Below, one piece after another: positions 34,161 through 42,636 of a stretch of 64,000 bases of DNA. The position numbers and the translations under genes are program-made. This stretch comes from DATMAM01 sp035559995 (lineage in GTDB: Bacteria > Desulfobacterota > Binatia > UBA9968): assembly GCA_035559995.1 (NCBI GenBank), contig DATMAM010000040.1, positions 62,001-126,000 of the forward strand. Direction: 5' to 3'. Numbering within the stretch: the stretch's first letter is position 1; each line of letters begins with the position of its first letter. The notes under the pieces were generated by a model. It was not told the origin of the DNA. It ran no database searches and saw only the letters and a list, made by a program, of their open reading frames with translations.

Positions 34161-35455
34161 GGAAAAGGCTTGTGCTTCGGCTCGAGACCGAAAAGCTTCT
34201 TTAACGCGTCCGCGTACAGCCCTTCTTCCGCCTCTTCGCCCTGCTGCTTGAGCCGGGTGATCGGCGCGTGAAGAATCTTGTTGATGATCGCCGCGGTCAT
34301 GTCCTCGATCGCCTGCCGCTCTTCTTCCCGCACGCCCTTGAGGCTGCTGCCCAGCGACTTGTCGAGCTCGCGCCGCCGGATCTCCTCGAACTTCTCGCGC
34401 AGCGCGACGATGACCGGAACCTGCTCCAGCGAGTCCAGCCAGCGCAGAAACGAAGCGACCTCTTCGCGGACGAGCGCTTCGGCCTTGACCGCTTCCTGCT
34501 CTCTTTCCTGCAGATTCTCCTGCGCGACCGCCTTGAGATCGTCGATGTTGTAGAGATAGGCGTTGTCGAGCTCGTTGATGCGCGCGTCGAAGTTGCGCGG
34601 CACGCCGAGATCGATGAAGAACATCGCCTGCTGCTTTCTCTCGCGCAACGCGTCGGCGACGAGCTCGGCGCGCAAGATCACCTGCGGCGCCGCCGTGCAG
34701 CCGACGACCAGGTCCGCCAGCTTGAGATAACGGGGGAAATCTTCGAACCGAACGGGGTTGCCGCGAAACTCATCCGCGAGCCGCACGGCGGACTCAAACG
34801 TGCGGTTGGTCACCATCAGGCTGCGAGCGCCGCTTCGCTGCATGTAGCGGACGAGCAGCTCGCCCATCTTGCCGCTGCCGATCAACAGCACCGTCTTGTC
34901 GTCGAGCCGATCGAAGATCCTTCGCGCAAGCCCGACGGCAATCGAGCTGACCGAAACCGTGCCGCTGCCGATCCCCGTCTCGGTGCGCACGCGTTTGGCG
35001 ACGGCGAACGACCGGTGAAACAGCCGGTGCAGGACCGCGCCGACCGCTCCCGCCTCGCGCGCGGCCACGTAGCTGTCCTTGAGCTGCCCCAAGATCTGCG
35101 GCTCGCCCACCACCAGCGAATCGAGGCTCGCCGCGACGCGAAACAGATGCCGCACGGCCTCCGCGCCGACATGAGCGTAAAGGCAGCCGTCGGCGCGCGC
35201 CGGCGCGCTCGAGCGCCTCTCTCCGAGGAGAAACCGCTTGAGGCCGTCCAGCGCCGCTTCGGTATCTCTGGCGACCGCGACAACTTCGACGCGGTTGCAG
35301 GTCGAGACGATGGCGGCCTCGTCGACCGCCGCCTGCGCGCGCAGCCGCCGCGCCGCGCCCGCCAGCTCGGCCGGCTCAAAGGCAAGCTTCTCCCTCAACT
35401 CCACCGGAGCCGTAGCGTGGTTGAGTCCCACGATCATCAAGCTCTTTTCGCGCAT
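34157..35455 (-). CDS. hemA: Glutamyl-tRNA reductase
   Basis: A 432-residue enzyme of the C5 pathway that reduces glutamyl-tRNA to glutamate-1-semialdehyde. The N-terminal catalytic domain has GLNHATAPVELREKLAF and the nucleophile C53 in STCNRVEV. GEPQILGQLKDSY follows, then a NADPH domain (VLLIGSGKMGELLVRYM, FIDLGVPRNFD) and a C-terminal dimerisation helix region. The ATG at 35455 is one base from the ccsA stop. Presence of hemA with hemB, hemC and hemD means haem is made by the C5 route. Confidence 0.96.
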   Translation of the reverse strand: MREKSLMIVGLNHATAPVELREKLAFEPAELAGAARRLRAQAAVDEAAIVSTCNRVEVVAVARDTEAALDGLKRFLLGERRSSAPARADGCLYAHVGAEAVRHLFRVAASLDSLVVGEPQILGQLKDSYVAAREAGAVGAVLHRLFHRSFAVAKRVRTETGIGSGTVSVSSIAVGLARRIFDRLDDKTVLLIGSGKMGELLVRYMQRSGARSLMVTNRTFESAVRLADEFRGNPVRFEDFPRYLKLADLVVGCTAAPQVILRAELVADALRERKQQAMFFIDLGVPRNFDARINELDNAYLYNIDDLKAVAQENLQEREQEAVKAEALVREEVASFLRWLDSLEQVPVIVALREKFEEIRRRELDKSLGSSLKGVREEERQAIEDMTAAIINKILHAPITRLKQQGEEAEEGLYADALKKLFGLEPKHKPFP

Positions 35456-35456
35456 C

Positions 35457-36278
35457 CTACTCGAACCGGCCCGCATGCCGTGTGGGAAAAACGGTATCGC
35501 CCCAGAGAAAATAGCCCAGCACCACCACGAAGCCCACAACCGTGAGAAGCGCCGCCTTTCTGCCCTTGAGGCCCGCCGTCAAACGACCGTGGATCAGGCC
35601 CCCGTAGAGAAGCCAAGTCAGCGCCGAGAAGATCAGCCGCGGGTCCCACGACCAGCCGCTTCCCCACCCCATGCCCGCCCAGAGCGTCCCGGTCAGAATC
35701 CCCAGGGTCATCAGGGGAAAGCCCCACACGAGAAAGGTGTAGTTCAACCGGTCCAGCGTTTCCAGAGACGGAAAGAGCAGCGTCACGGCCGGAACCCGTT
35801 TGTGCTTGAGCTGGTAATCCTGAAACAGATAAATCAAGCTAACGCCGAAAGCGAGCGCAAAGACGGCATTGCCCAGGAAAGCAAACGTGACGTGCACCGG
35901 GAGCCAGTAGGTTTTTAGCGCCGGCGGGAGCTCGCCGCCGGCGCTGCCAAAGGCAAAGGCGGAAAAGCACATGAGAAACGCAAGCGGCCCGATCACGGCG
36001 CCGAGCGCCGTCAAGCGATACTTGATCTGCGCCAGGAGGTAGACGCCGACGAGCAACCAACTGTAAACGGACAAGGCTTCGCGCGTCTGCGCTACGGCCG
36101 GGAAGCCCTCCCGGGTCGAAAACACAACGACCGCAAGCGTATGGAGGAGATAGCCCGAGCTCAGGACAAGCAGCGATCCCCGGGCCGTCGATTTGCGCGG
36201 CACCAAAAGATAAAGGATAAAAGCCGCGGTGGCGATCAGGTAGAGAACCGCCGTGGCCTTGAGGAAAAAAGACTCCAT
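35457..36278 (-). CDS. ccsA: Cytochrome c assembly protein (CcsA/HemX type)
   Basis: A 273-residue integral membrane protein with about eight helices. The haem-handling tryptophan-rich segment is MGWGSGWSWDPRLIFSALTWL, and conserved histidines occur in SGYLLHTLAV, PVHVTFAFLGN and LIHGRL. Proteins of this type move haem for cytochrome c maturation or, as HemX, influence HemA levels; HemX-hemA operons are known. It heads the haem operon, 74 bases from a promoter with a perfect -10 box that lies only 11 bases from its ATG. The c-type cytochrome at 25.6 kb would be a client. Confidence 0.9.
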   Translation of the reverse strand: MESFFLKATAVLYLIATAAFILYLLVPRKSTARGSLLVLSSGYLLHTLAVVVFSTREGFPAVAQTREALSVYSWLLVGVYLLAQIKYRLTALGAVIGPLAFLMCFSAFAFGSAGGELPPALKTYWLPVHVTFAFLGNAVFALAFGVSLIYLFQDYQLKHKRVPAVTLLFPSLETLDRLNYTFLVWGFPLMTLGILTGTLWAGMGWGSGWSWDPRLIFSALTWLLYGGLIHGRLTAGLKGRKAALLTVVGFVVVLGYFLWGDTVFPTRHAGRFE

Positions 36279-36289
36279 CGGCTAGTGGG

Positions 36290-36295
36290 ATTATA
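36290..36295 (-). promoter_or_regulatory. Perfect -10 box very close to the ccsA start
   Basis: TATAAT on the minus strand (36295-36290), 11 bases before the ccsA ATG, with no ribosome-binding site between. The -35 region (TGGAGT at 17 bases) is weak. If used, the transcript would be nearly leaderless. Confidence 0.45.
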
Positions 36296-36367
36296 CCTTA
36301 ACCTTCCGAGCCACTCCACGGGGAGGCCGGCGCTGGAAGGAGCCGAAAAACAGCCGCATCGCGGCGG

Positions 36368-37588
36368 CTATCGCGGTATCTTGAGGAAATCCCCGGCGGT
36401 GATCTTGTGGCCCGCAATCGAGTTGGCTTTCTGAATCCGCATCACCGAAACGTTATACCGGCGGGCGATCGCGCTGAGCGTCTCGCCCTTTTGCACCCGG
36501 TGCCTCGTCCACGATGCGCCGCGGGCACGCGCCGGCTTGGCGGGATTCGCGGCGGGCCCGCGCAAAAGCTTCAGGACGAATTCGCGCAGGCTCGCAAACT
36601 TCTCGGCCGGCACCTTCAGCCGATAGCCTTTCGGCACCTCCCCCAGCCGGGGATTGAGCGCCGGGTTCCACTCGAGGAACTGGTCGCGCGAAATTCCCGC
36701 CGGCTTGAGCAGCGCCGCGAGCCGTAGCGGCCGCGCCAGCTCCAATTCTTCCAGCAAAATCGGCTGGGGATAGACCAAATCCGGGAAGTGCTCCTCGCTC
36801 TCGCGCACGACCTCCAGGGCCGCGAGAAACTCCGCGTAAAAGTTTTTCGAGGCAAAACCGAACGCCGGCCCCTGGTAACGGCGAATGATCTCGACCAGGT
36901 CGTCGGAGCCCACCTCGGATACGGCGCGCAGCATCCCCGAGCGCCCGTGATTGTACGCGGTGATCGCCAGCGGCCAGTTTCCTAGCGCTTCGTAGTTTCT
37001 CTTGAGAAGGCGCGCCGCGGCGCGCGTCGACTCGAGCGGATCTTTGCGCTCGTCGACGTGTTTGTCGATGCGGAGAAACTCTTTTCCCGTCGAGTAAATA
37101 AATTGCCACATGCCGACGGCGCCCGCCGGCGAGCGCGCGCCCGGATGAAACGAAGACTCCACCAGCGGCAGATAGACAAGCCCGGTCGGCACGCCCTCTT
37201 GCGCGAAGATCCGCTTCATCTGATTCAGGTAAAGGCGGGATCTTCGCAGCCCTTCGCCAAAGCGCTCCCTCGTCCCGCGCTGCGCCCGAACCCTTGCCTC
37301 TTCTTTGGTAAAGCCGTGCTCGGCGCTGACGCGCTCCCGCTCGGCCTCGATCAGCTCGCGCGCCGCCGGGCCCTCGGGAATCTCCAGAACCTTGTAGATC
37401 TTCAGCGGCTGCTCGGGATCGTGGAACACGACCTCCCGCACGCTGAAGCGGGTAAAGATAAGCTTCCAGAACTCGACGGCGCTTTCGAGTCCCGGGAGAA
37501 CCGGGAAAGGCGCTTCCTCAGCCCTCGATCTGGGGGACACCAAAAAGCTCCCGATCAGGACGGCAAAAATCAAAACCAACTTGATCAC
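36368..37588 (-). CDS. Lytic transglycosylase with C-terminal LysM (MltD-like)
   Basis: A 406-residue exported peptidoglycan enzyme. After a signal peptide (KLVLIFAVLIGSFLVSP), a helical region precedes the SLT domain with catalytic E144 in LPLVESSFHPGA and the motifs GAVGMWQFI and AITAYNHGRSGM. A second LysM-like segment (LLKPAGISRDQFLEWNPALN) and a clear C-terminal LysM (HRVQKGETLSAIARRYNVS to the end) bind glycan chains. Such enzymes cleave murein to 1,6-anhydro products. It has a good promoter at 37645-37616. Confidence 0.93.
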   Translation of the reverse strand: MIKLVLIFAVLIGSFLVSPRSRAEEAPFPVLPGLESAVEFWKLIFTRFSVREVVFHDPEQPLKIYKVLEIPEGPAARELIEAERERVSAEHGFTKEEARVRAQRGTRERFGEGLRRSRLYLNQMKRIFAQEGVPTGLVYLPLVESSFHPGARSPAGAVGMWQFIYSTGKEFLRIDKHVDERKDPLESTRAAARLLKRNYEALGNWPLAITAYNHGRSGMLRAVSEVGSDDLVEIIRRYQGPAFGFASKNFYAEFLAALEVVRESEEHFPDLVYPQPILLEELELARPLRLAALLKPAGISRDQFLEWNPALNPRLGEVPKGYRLKVPAEKFASLREFVLKLLRGPAANPAKPARARGASWTRHRVQKGETLSAIARRYNVSVMRIQKANSIAGHKITAGDFLKIPR

Positions 37589-37608
37589 GGCTGCCTAGCT
37601 CCGGAAAA

Positions 37609-37637
37609 TTGACGAATTGTAACAAAGCGATTATTCT
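37609..37637 (+). promoter_or_regulatory. Promoter for the peptide-binding protein gene
   Basis: TTGACG (37609-37614), 17-base spacer, TATTCT (37632-37637), 27 bases before the GTG start at 37665. It overlaps the divergent promoter on the other strand. Confidence 0.5.
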
Positions 37638-37645
37638 CGTGTCAA
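37616..37645 (-). promoter_or_regulatory. Promoter for the lytic transglycosylase gene
   Basis: On the minus strand TTGACA (37645-37640), 18-base spacer, TACAAT (37621-37616), about 27 bases before the ATG at 37588. Both boxes are close to consensus. Confidence 0.6.
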
Positions 37646-37664
37646 AAATTTTCTCCCGCTGCAA

Positions 37665-39215
37665 GTGCTCGCTGCTCGCGCTCGTTTCCAGCTTGTTTTC
37701 TTTTTTGCGCTCTTGTCCGCCTGTGACTTTCACGGGGGCGGACGCCCTCCCGGATATCTTGCGCTCGCCATCGAGGCAGCTCCAGGTTCGCTGGATCCGC
37801 GCTATGCGACCGACGCGAACTCGGTGCGGATTTCACGGCTGCTCTTTAGCTCGCTCACGCGTCCGTCCGAGAACTCGCTCTTCGAGCTCGAGCTGGCCGA
37901 ACGCTACGAGCGGCGCGATGCAAGAACCCATTGGTTTCGCTTGCGGCGCGGCGTCCGCTTTCATGACGGCCGGCCCCTGACTGCCGCCGATGTCAAGTAC
38001 ACGTACGATTTTATTCTCGATCGCAAGAACCAGTCGCCGTTCAGGGCCGCCTTGGGAATGCTGCAGGCGGTTGAGATCAGACAGCCGGACGAAGTGGTTT
38101 TTCGCCTGGCATCGCCCCACGCCGGCTTTTTGGCTGAGACCTCCCTCGGCATCGTCCCGGCGGGAACTCCGGCTGCGGCCGGCGGCGCGCTCCGAACGCT
38201 GGTCGGGTCCGGACCTTTCTCCCTGGAGAGCTTTCTTCCGGGAGATAGAATCCGCCTCCGCAGCAATCCCGCGTACTGGCGCGGCCGGCCCCGGTTATCC
38301 GGGATCGAGGTAAGAATCATTCCCGACACCGTCACCCGGGTTCTCGAATTCAAGAAAGGAAACATCGATTTTCTGCAGAACGATCTCGAGCCGGAGATGC
38401 TGCCGTGGCTCCGCGCAAGGACGGGCGCGCAAATCCTGGTGACGCCGGGAACAACTTTTCAGTACATCGGCATCAATTGCGAGCACCCGGTCTTGCGCCG
38501 CCTCGAGGTGCGCCAAGCGCTCGCGATCGCGATCGATCACGCCACGATCATCAAGCGGCTCCTCAAGGACCTCGCCGTCCCCGCCACCGGCCTTCTGTCT
38601 CCCACCCACTGGGCCTACGAGCCGTCCGTGAAGCGGTGGCCCTACGATCCGGAAGCCGCCAAGCGCCTGCTGGACCAAGCCGGCTTTACCGATCCCGACG
38701 GCGCGGGGCCGCTCCCGCGATTCAAGCTGTCCTACAAGACAACCACGCTGGACCTGAGGCTGAGAATGGCGGAGGTCCTCAAAGAGCAGCTGGCGCAAGT
38801 GGGGGTCGAGCTCGAGGTGCGCTCGCTCGAGTGGGCCACTTTCTACAGCGACGTTCGCAAAGGCAACTTCCACCTGTATTCGCTCGCCTGGGTCGGCATT
38901 ACCGACCCCGACATCTACTTCAATCTATTTCACTCCGCGAGCGTCCCGCCCGACGGCGACAACCGCGGCCGTTACCGCAACCGGGAAATCGATGCGCTCC
39001 TGGACAAAGCGCGCGCGACCCTCGATAGCGAAAAGCGCAAGCTCCTTTACCGCGAGGTACAGCAGCGGCTGGCGCTCGAGCTGCCGGTGATTCCGCTCTG
39101 GTGGCAGAAAAATGTCGTCGTGATGCAGCCCCACGTGCGTGGGTTTTTCCCCCAACCCGACGGCGATCTGCGGGCCCTCGAAGGCGCGTACCTGGCTGGG
39201 AGCCTCGCGCCATGA
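37665..39215 (+). CDS. Peptide/nickel-type ABC transporter substrate-binding lipoprotein
   Basis: A 516-residue family 5 solute-binding protein. The hydrophobic leader FFFALLSAC carries a lipobox cysteine, so it is a lipoprotein. The mature part has APGSLDPRYATD, WFRLRRGVRFHDGRPLTAAD, GSGPFSLESFLPGDRI, RRLEVRQALAIAIDH and the C-terminal LPVIPLWWQKNVVV, all typical of DppA/OppA proteins. It starts at GTG 37665 just after a promoter, and its stop overlaps the permease start. Ligands are probably short peptides, but nickel, sugars and opines are known for the family. Confidence 0.92.
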   Translation: MLAARARFQLVFFFALLSACDFHGGGRPPGYLALAIEAAPGSLDPRYATDANSVRISRLLFSSLTRPSENSLFELELAERYERRDARTHWFRLRRGVRFHDGRPLTAADVKYTYDFILDRKNQSPFRAALGMLQAVEIRQPDEVVFRLASPHAGFLAETSLGIVPAGTPAAAGGALRTLVGSGPFSLESFLPGDRIRLRSNPAYWRGRPRLSGIEVRIIPDTVTRVLEFKKGNIDFLQNDLEPEMLPWLRARTGAQILVTPGTTFQYIGINCEHPVLRRLEVRQALAIAIDHATIIKRLLKDLAVPATGLLSPTHWAYEPSVKRWPYDPEAAKRLLDQAGFTDPDGAGPLPRFKLSYKTTTLDLRLRMAEVLKEQLAQVGVELEVRSLEWATFYSDVRKGNFHLYSLAWVGITDPDIYFNLFHSASVPPDGDNRGRYRNREIDALLDKARATLDSEKRKLLYREVQQRLALELPVIPLWWQKNVVVMQPHVRGFFPQPDGDLRALEGAYLAGSLAP

Positions 39216-40135
39216 AACGTTATCTTGCAAGGCGGCTTCTCGTACTCGCCGCGACGGCACTGGGCGCCGTCACGCTGGTCTTTTTCTTTACGCATCTGCT
39301 GCCGGGCGATCCGGTAGAAGTCATGCTCGGCGAAACCGCGAGCGCCTTCGACAAGGAAGCGTTGCGCCGCGAGCTCGGCCTCGATCAGCCCGTATGGCGG
39401 CAATACGGGCGATTTCTCCGGCAGCTCGCCGCCGCCGATCTGGGCCAATCGCTCTACCGCAAGGGCGCCGTTCTCGATTTGCTTCTCAGCCGCTTTCCCG
39501 CGACTTTGGAGCTAACGCTGGGCGCGATCGCCGTCGCTCTGTTTCTCGCTTTTCCTCTCGGGGCCGGCGCCGCCTTCAAGGCCGGCTCCTTGCTCGATCG
39601 CGCGGCCCGTCTTTTTTCGCTTCTCGGACTGGCGATGCCCAATTTTTGGCTGGGGCCGCTCTTGATCATCGCCTTTTCGATCGAGCTGGGCTGGCTACCG
39701 GTTTCCGGCCGTGGCGGCCTCCGCCATCTTCTTTTGCCCGCGCTCACGTTGGGCATGGGCATGGCTGCGATTCTAACGCGCATGCTGCGGGCGAGCCTGC
39801 TCGAAGCCATGCGCCAAGACTACATTCGCACGGCGCGGGCGAAAGGAGCCGGCGAGGCCACGATCTGGCTCAAGCACGGGCTGCGCAATTCGCTTCTTTC
39901 CGTGATCACGATCTTGGGATTTCAGTTCGGCTCGCTCCTGACCGGGTCGGTGATTACCGAGACGATTTTCAGCTGGCCCGGCGTCGGCCGCCTCACCGTC
40001 GAGGCGATTCAGACCCGCGATTACCCTCTCATCCAGGGCTGCGTGCTGTTTATCTCCCTCTGTTATCTGTGCGTAAACCTCGCCGTCGACCTGCTCTACA
40101 GCGCCGTCGACCCGCGCATCCGTTATGAAAAATAG
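39212..40135 (+). CDS. Peptide ABC transporter permease (DppB type)
   Basis: A 307-residue inner-membrane permease. KRYLARRLLVLAATALGAV is the usual N-terminal helix, LLPGDPVEVMLGE the conserved periplasmic loop, and DYIRTARAKGAGEATIWLKHGLRNS the EAA coupling loop contacting an ATPase. GSVITETIFSWPGVGRL ends the core. The ATG overlaps the binding-protein stop (ATGA) and its own stop overlaps the next permease by 11 bases. Confidence 0.93.
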   Translation: MKRYLARRLLVLAATALGAVTLVFFFTHLLPGDPVEVMLGETASAFDKEALRRELGLDQPVWRQYGRFLRQLAAADLGQSLYRKGAVLDLLLSRFPATLELTLGAIAVALFLAFPLGAGAAFKAGSLLDRAARLFSLLGLAMPNFWLGPLLIIAFSIELGWLPVSGRGGLRHLLLPALTLGMGMAAILTRMLRASLLEAMRQDYIRTARAKGAGEATIWLKHGLRNSLLSVITILGFQFGSLLTGSVITETIFSWPGVGRLTVEAIQTRDYPLIQGCVLFISLCYLCVNLAVDLLYSAVDPRIRYEK

Positions 40136-40952
40136 CGATTCGCTCGTTCTCGGGCTGGCCATCACGCTCCTGGTGGTGGCGGCGGCGATCTTCGCCCCGC
40201 TTCTCGCGCCCTATTCTCCGACCGAGCAAAACCTCGAGCGCGACCTATGGCCGGTCTCGAAAGAGCACTGGCTGGGCGCCGACAAGTTGGGTCGCGACGT
40301 GTTGAGCCGGCTGCTATACGGCGGCCGCGCCTCGATTTTCGTCGGCGTGGCCTCGACATCGATCTCGCTTGCCGTCGGCTTCTTGATCGGCGCCACGGCC
40401 GGATACTTCGGCGGTTGGACCGACGAGCTCCTCATGCGTGCGGTGGACGTTCTGCTGGCATTTCCCGGCATCCTCCTGGCGATCGCGCTCACGGCGATTC
40501 TCGGTCCCGGGCTCAACCATGTCGTGCTCGCGCTTTGCCTGATCGGCTGGACCGCTTACGCGCGCTTGACGCGCGGCGAGATTTTGAGCCTGAGAGAGCG
40601 CGAGTTCATCCATGCGGCGCGCGCCTTGGGCGCAAGCCCGGCGCGCATCGTGTTTTTTCACCTGCTGCCGAACCTCGTCTCGCCGCTTACGATCCAGGCG
40701 ACTTTCAATATGTCCGCGGCGATTCTTGCGGAGGGCGCTCTGAGCTTTCTGGGTCTCGGCACACAGCCGCCGACGCCTTCCTGGGGCAACATGCTGAGCG
40801 AAGGACGCCAGTTTCTTCTTGTCGCCCCGCACCTCACGGTCTTCCCCGGCGGGGCGATTATGATCACGGTCCTCGGGCTAAATTTGCTCGGCGATGCGCT
40901 CGCCGATCGCTGGCGGCGCCCGGTGACCCAAGACTCCGAGCGCGCCGCTTGA
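40125..40952 (+). CDS. Peptide ABC transporter permease (DppC type)
   Basis: A 275-residue partner permease with WLGADKLGRDVLSRLLYGGR at the start of the core and the EAA loop EFIHAARALGASPARIVFFH. AILAEGALSFLGLGTQPPTPSWG is the family hallmark. The operon ends here: no DppD or DppF ATPase gene follows, and the next gene, 46 bases away, is a glutathione S-transferase. The transporter must borrow ATPases encoded elsewhere or be inactive. Confidence 0.93.
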   Translation: MKNSDSLVLGLAITLLVVAAAIFAPLLAPYSPTEQNLERDLWPVSKEHWLGADKLGRDVLSRLLYGGRASIFVGVASTSISLAVGFLIGATAGYFGGWTDELLMRAVDVLLAFPGILLAIALTAILGPGLNHVVLALCLIGWTAYARLTRGEILSLREREFIHAARALGASPARIVFFHLLPNLVSPLTIQATFNMSAAILAEGALSFLGLGTQPPTPSWGNMLSEGRQFLLVAPHLTVFPGGAIMITVLGLNLLGDALADRWRRPVTQDSERAA

Positions 40953-40998
40953 ACTGCGGCGCGGGCGCATACTATGATCCCGCGAGAGGGGGACCGCT

Positions 40999-41571
40999 AT
41001 GAAGCTTTACTCGTGCTTCACTTGACCGTACGCGCACAGGACAAGGATTGTCCTGGCCGAAAAAAATCTTCCGTACGAGCTGATCGAGGTCGATCTCAAA
41101 AACAAGCCGCCGGAGCTTCTCCGCCTCAACCCGTACGGCAAGGTCCCGGTCTTGGTGGACGACGGCGCGGTCATCTACGAGTCGGCGATCATCAACGAGT
41201 ACCTTGAAGAGAAATATCCCGAGCCTCCCCTGCTTCCGAAAGATCTCTATCTGCGCGCGCGCGTGCGCATTTGGGTTGACTTCTGCAACACCCGGGTGCA
41301 CGCGGCCACGCACGACATCAGCCGCGGCAAGGAGCCTGAAGCCGCCAAGCGACGGCTGAGCGAGCACTTCGCCATGCTGGAGAGCGCGCTCGGCGGCCGC
41401 GATTACCTTGTCGGCAGCTATTCGCTTGCCGATGTCACGTTCATTCCTGTGTTCACGAGGCTGGCGCGCTATGGCGCCGCTCTCGACGAGAGCTTTGGCC
41501 GCGTGCGCGCCTGGAGCGAGCGCCTGTTGCAGCGCCCCGCCGTGCAGAGCACGCTGATCCCGCCCCAATAG
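40999..41571 (+). CDS. Glutathione S-transferase-like protein with in-frame TGA at codon 9, candidate selenoprotein
   Basis: Read through TGA (41023-41025) the gene gives 190 residues. The first strand MKLYSCFT, the TGA, then PYAHRTRIVLAEKNLPYELI match the thioredoxin-like N domain of GSTs, where the residue before PYA is commonly the redox cysteine (CPYA/CPF). LNPYGKVPVLVDD and YESAIINEYLEEKYP complete the glutathione site, and SLADVTFIPVFTRL is the helical C domain. GAGAGGGGGA lies before the ATG, so initiation is upstream of the TGA. A hairpin fitting a bacterial SECIS begins 11 bases after the TGA. Translation from a downstream GTG (41152) would lose the active site. A sequencing error or pseudogene is the alternative. 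Sec use would need selA, selB, selC and selD, none in this window. Confidence 0.75.
41023..41055 (+). promoter_or_regulatory. Candidate bacterial SECIS element
   Basis: TGA at 41023-41025 is followed by CAGGACAA (41037-41044), loop GGA (41045-41047) and TTGTCCTG (41048-41055): a perfect 8-bp stem with two Gs at the start of the loop. The loop begins 19 bases after the TGA, inside the 16-37 range known for SelB-recognised elements. Two AGG arginine codons, unlike the CGC/CGG preferred nearby, lie in the stem, as if the RNA structure is conserved. Confidence 0.65.
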
Positions 41572-41582
41572 ACGGAAGCCCG

Positions 41583-42065
41583 TTACGGGGTTTTTCCAGG
41601 GATCGACCGGGGACCGGCGAGCGCGGCGATCTTTTCCCTGACCTCGCTCGCCGAGGCCGGCCCAAGGCGCTCAACGACGAGCGGAAAGAGTTCTTTTTCC
41701 TCGCGCCGGATATGGCGCTCGAGCAGCTCTGCGACATCGAACAAGAGCTTTGCGTGGCTGGAATTCGTCGCCAGGCTTTGGAGCCCGCGGCGGATTTTCT
41801 CATGATCGGCGGTGAGGGATTGGACCAAAGGGACAATCTCGGGGATTAGCCGAGCTGCCAGCGGGAAAAGAACATCTTCTTCGGCACGAAAATGGCCGCC
41901 AAGCGCCTGCGCGTAAAAAGCTTCAAGCTCCTTGGCTCTCTCGGCGAGCGCCTCGGGTCCCGCAGGCTTGAGTTGACCGAGCGCTTGCTTGCGGCAGCGA
42001 AGCGCCAGCGCAATCCCAAGCTGATGATCGGAAACCAGAAGCGCCAAACTGGGGTGGCGTGTCAT
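41583..42065 (-). CDS. Hemerythrin-domain protein (HHE cation-binding)
   Basis: A 160-residue four-helix di-iron protein. The ligand pattern is visible: H in LLVSDHQLG, H in GGHFRAEEDVLFPL with E four residues on, H in LTADHEKIRRG and H in LERHIRREEKELFPL. Such proteins bind oxygen or NO or sense oxidants. It converges with the GST gene, 11 bases apart. GGGGTGG lies before the ATG. No domain for signalling is attached. Confidence 0.88.
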   Translation of the reverse strand: MTRHPSLALLVSDHQLGIALALRCRKQALGQLKPAGPEALAERAKELEAFYAQALGGHFRAEEDVLFPLAARLIPEIVPLVQSLTADHEKIRRGLQSLATNSSHAKLLFDVAELLERHIRREEKELFPLVVERLGPASASEVREKIAALAGPRSIPGKTP

Positions 42066-42210
42066 GCCACCCCAAACGTATCGCTATCTTTGCGTTATTG
42101 CCAGGATCATCTCGAGTAGGATAAATCGCGGCGGCGTGTGTTTTGCGGCGTGAACTGAAAGCAGAACGGCTGCCTAAAGGCAGTACGGACGACCAAACCC
42201 AAAAGCCGCT

Positions 42211-42396
42211 TTACGCCGCCTCCGCGGAATCCTTGTCGTCTTTGCTGACCATCTTGAGGATCTCGTCCTTGCTGAAACGCCATCCGCCGCCGAACTTCTT
42301 TCCCGGAATCAAGCCGTTTCGGGCAAGGCGGTAGACGGTCTTGAGATGGACTTGCAGAAGATCTGCGACGTCTGAGGCCGTGAGCATTTTCTCCAT
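42211..42396 (-). CDS. Excisionase/MerR-like helix-turn-helix protein
   Basis: A 61-residue protein of the excisionase-family DNA-binding type: MLTASDVADLLQVHLKTVYRLARNG, then IPGKKFGGGWRFSKDEILKMV, a winged helix-turn-helix. These small proteins occur both in mobile elements and as chromosomal regulators; no integrase is near. The start may be three codons downstream at the second Met. A near-palindrome CTAAAAAGTTCTTAG lies just upstream of the gene and might be its binding site. The gap 42397-42636 holds nothing else I can name. Confidence 0.78.
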   Translation of the reverse strand: MEKMLTASDVADLLQVHLKTVYRLARNGLIPGKKFGGGWRFSKDEILKMVSKDDKDSAEAA

Positions 42397-42636
42397 GTTA
42401 ACGCTCCTAAAAAGTTCTTAGGGCGATGCTGACGCACAAACTGTGCCACGGCTGCCGCCTGCTGGGGGAGTTTTAAAAGTCCCTGTTTTTCCGAGGAATT
42501 ATTACCTGAGGTCCGTCCTCAACCCAAGGAGCCATAGCGCCCAAACCACTTCGGGCAATGACAAAATTACGCAAGCTGTCACAGCGCGTCACGCGGCTTT
42601 GGCACGTTGGCGCCAAACAAAGGCGGAACGCGAAAG

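Noticed and set aside
41572..41605. Short CCCG/CGGG hairpin with Ts between the GST and hemerythrin genes
   Set aside because: Only four pairs with a three-base loop; too weak to call a terminator.
42397..42636. Integration site next to the excisionase-like gene
   Set aside because: No integrase, no tRNA gene and no direct repeats are visible, so the small HTH protein is more likely a chromosomal regulator.
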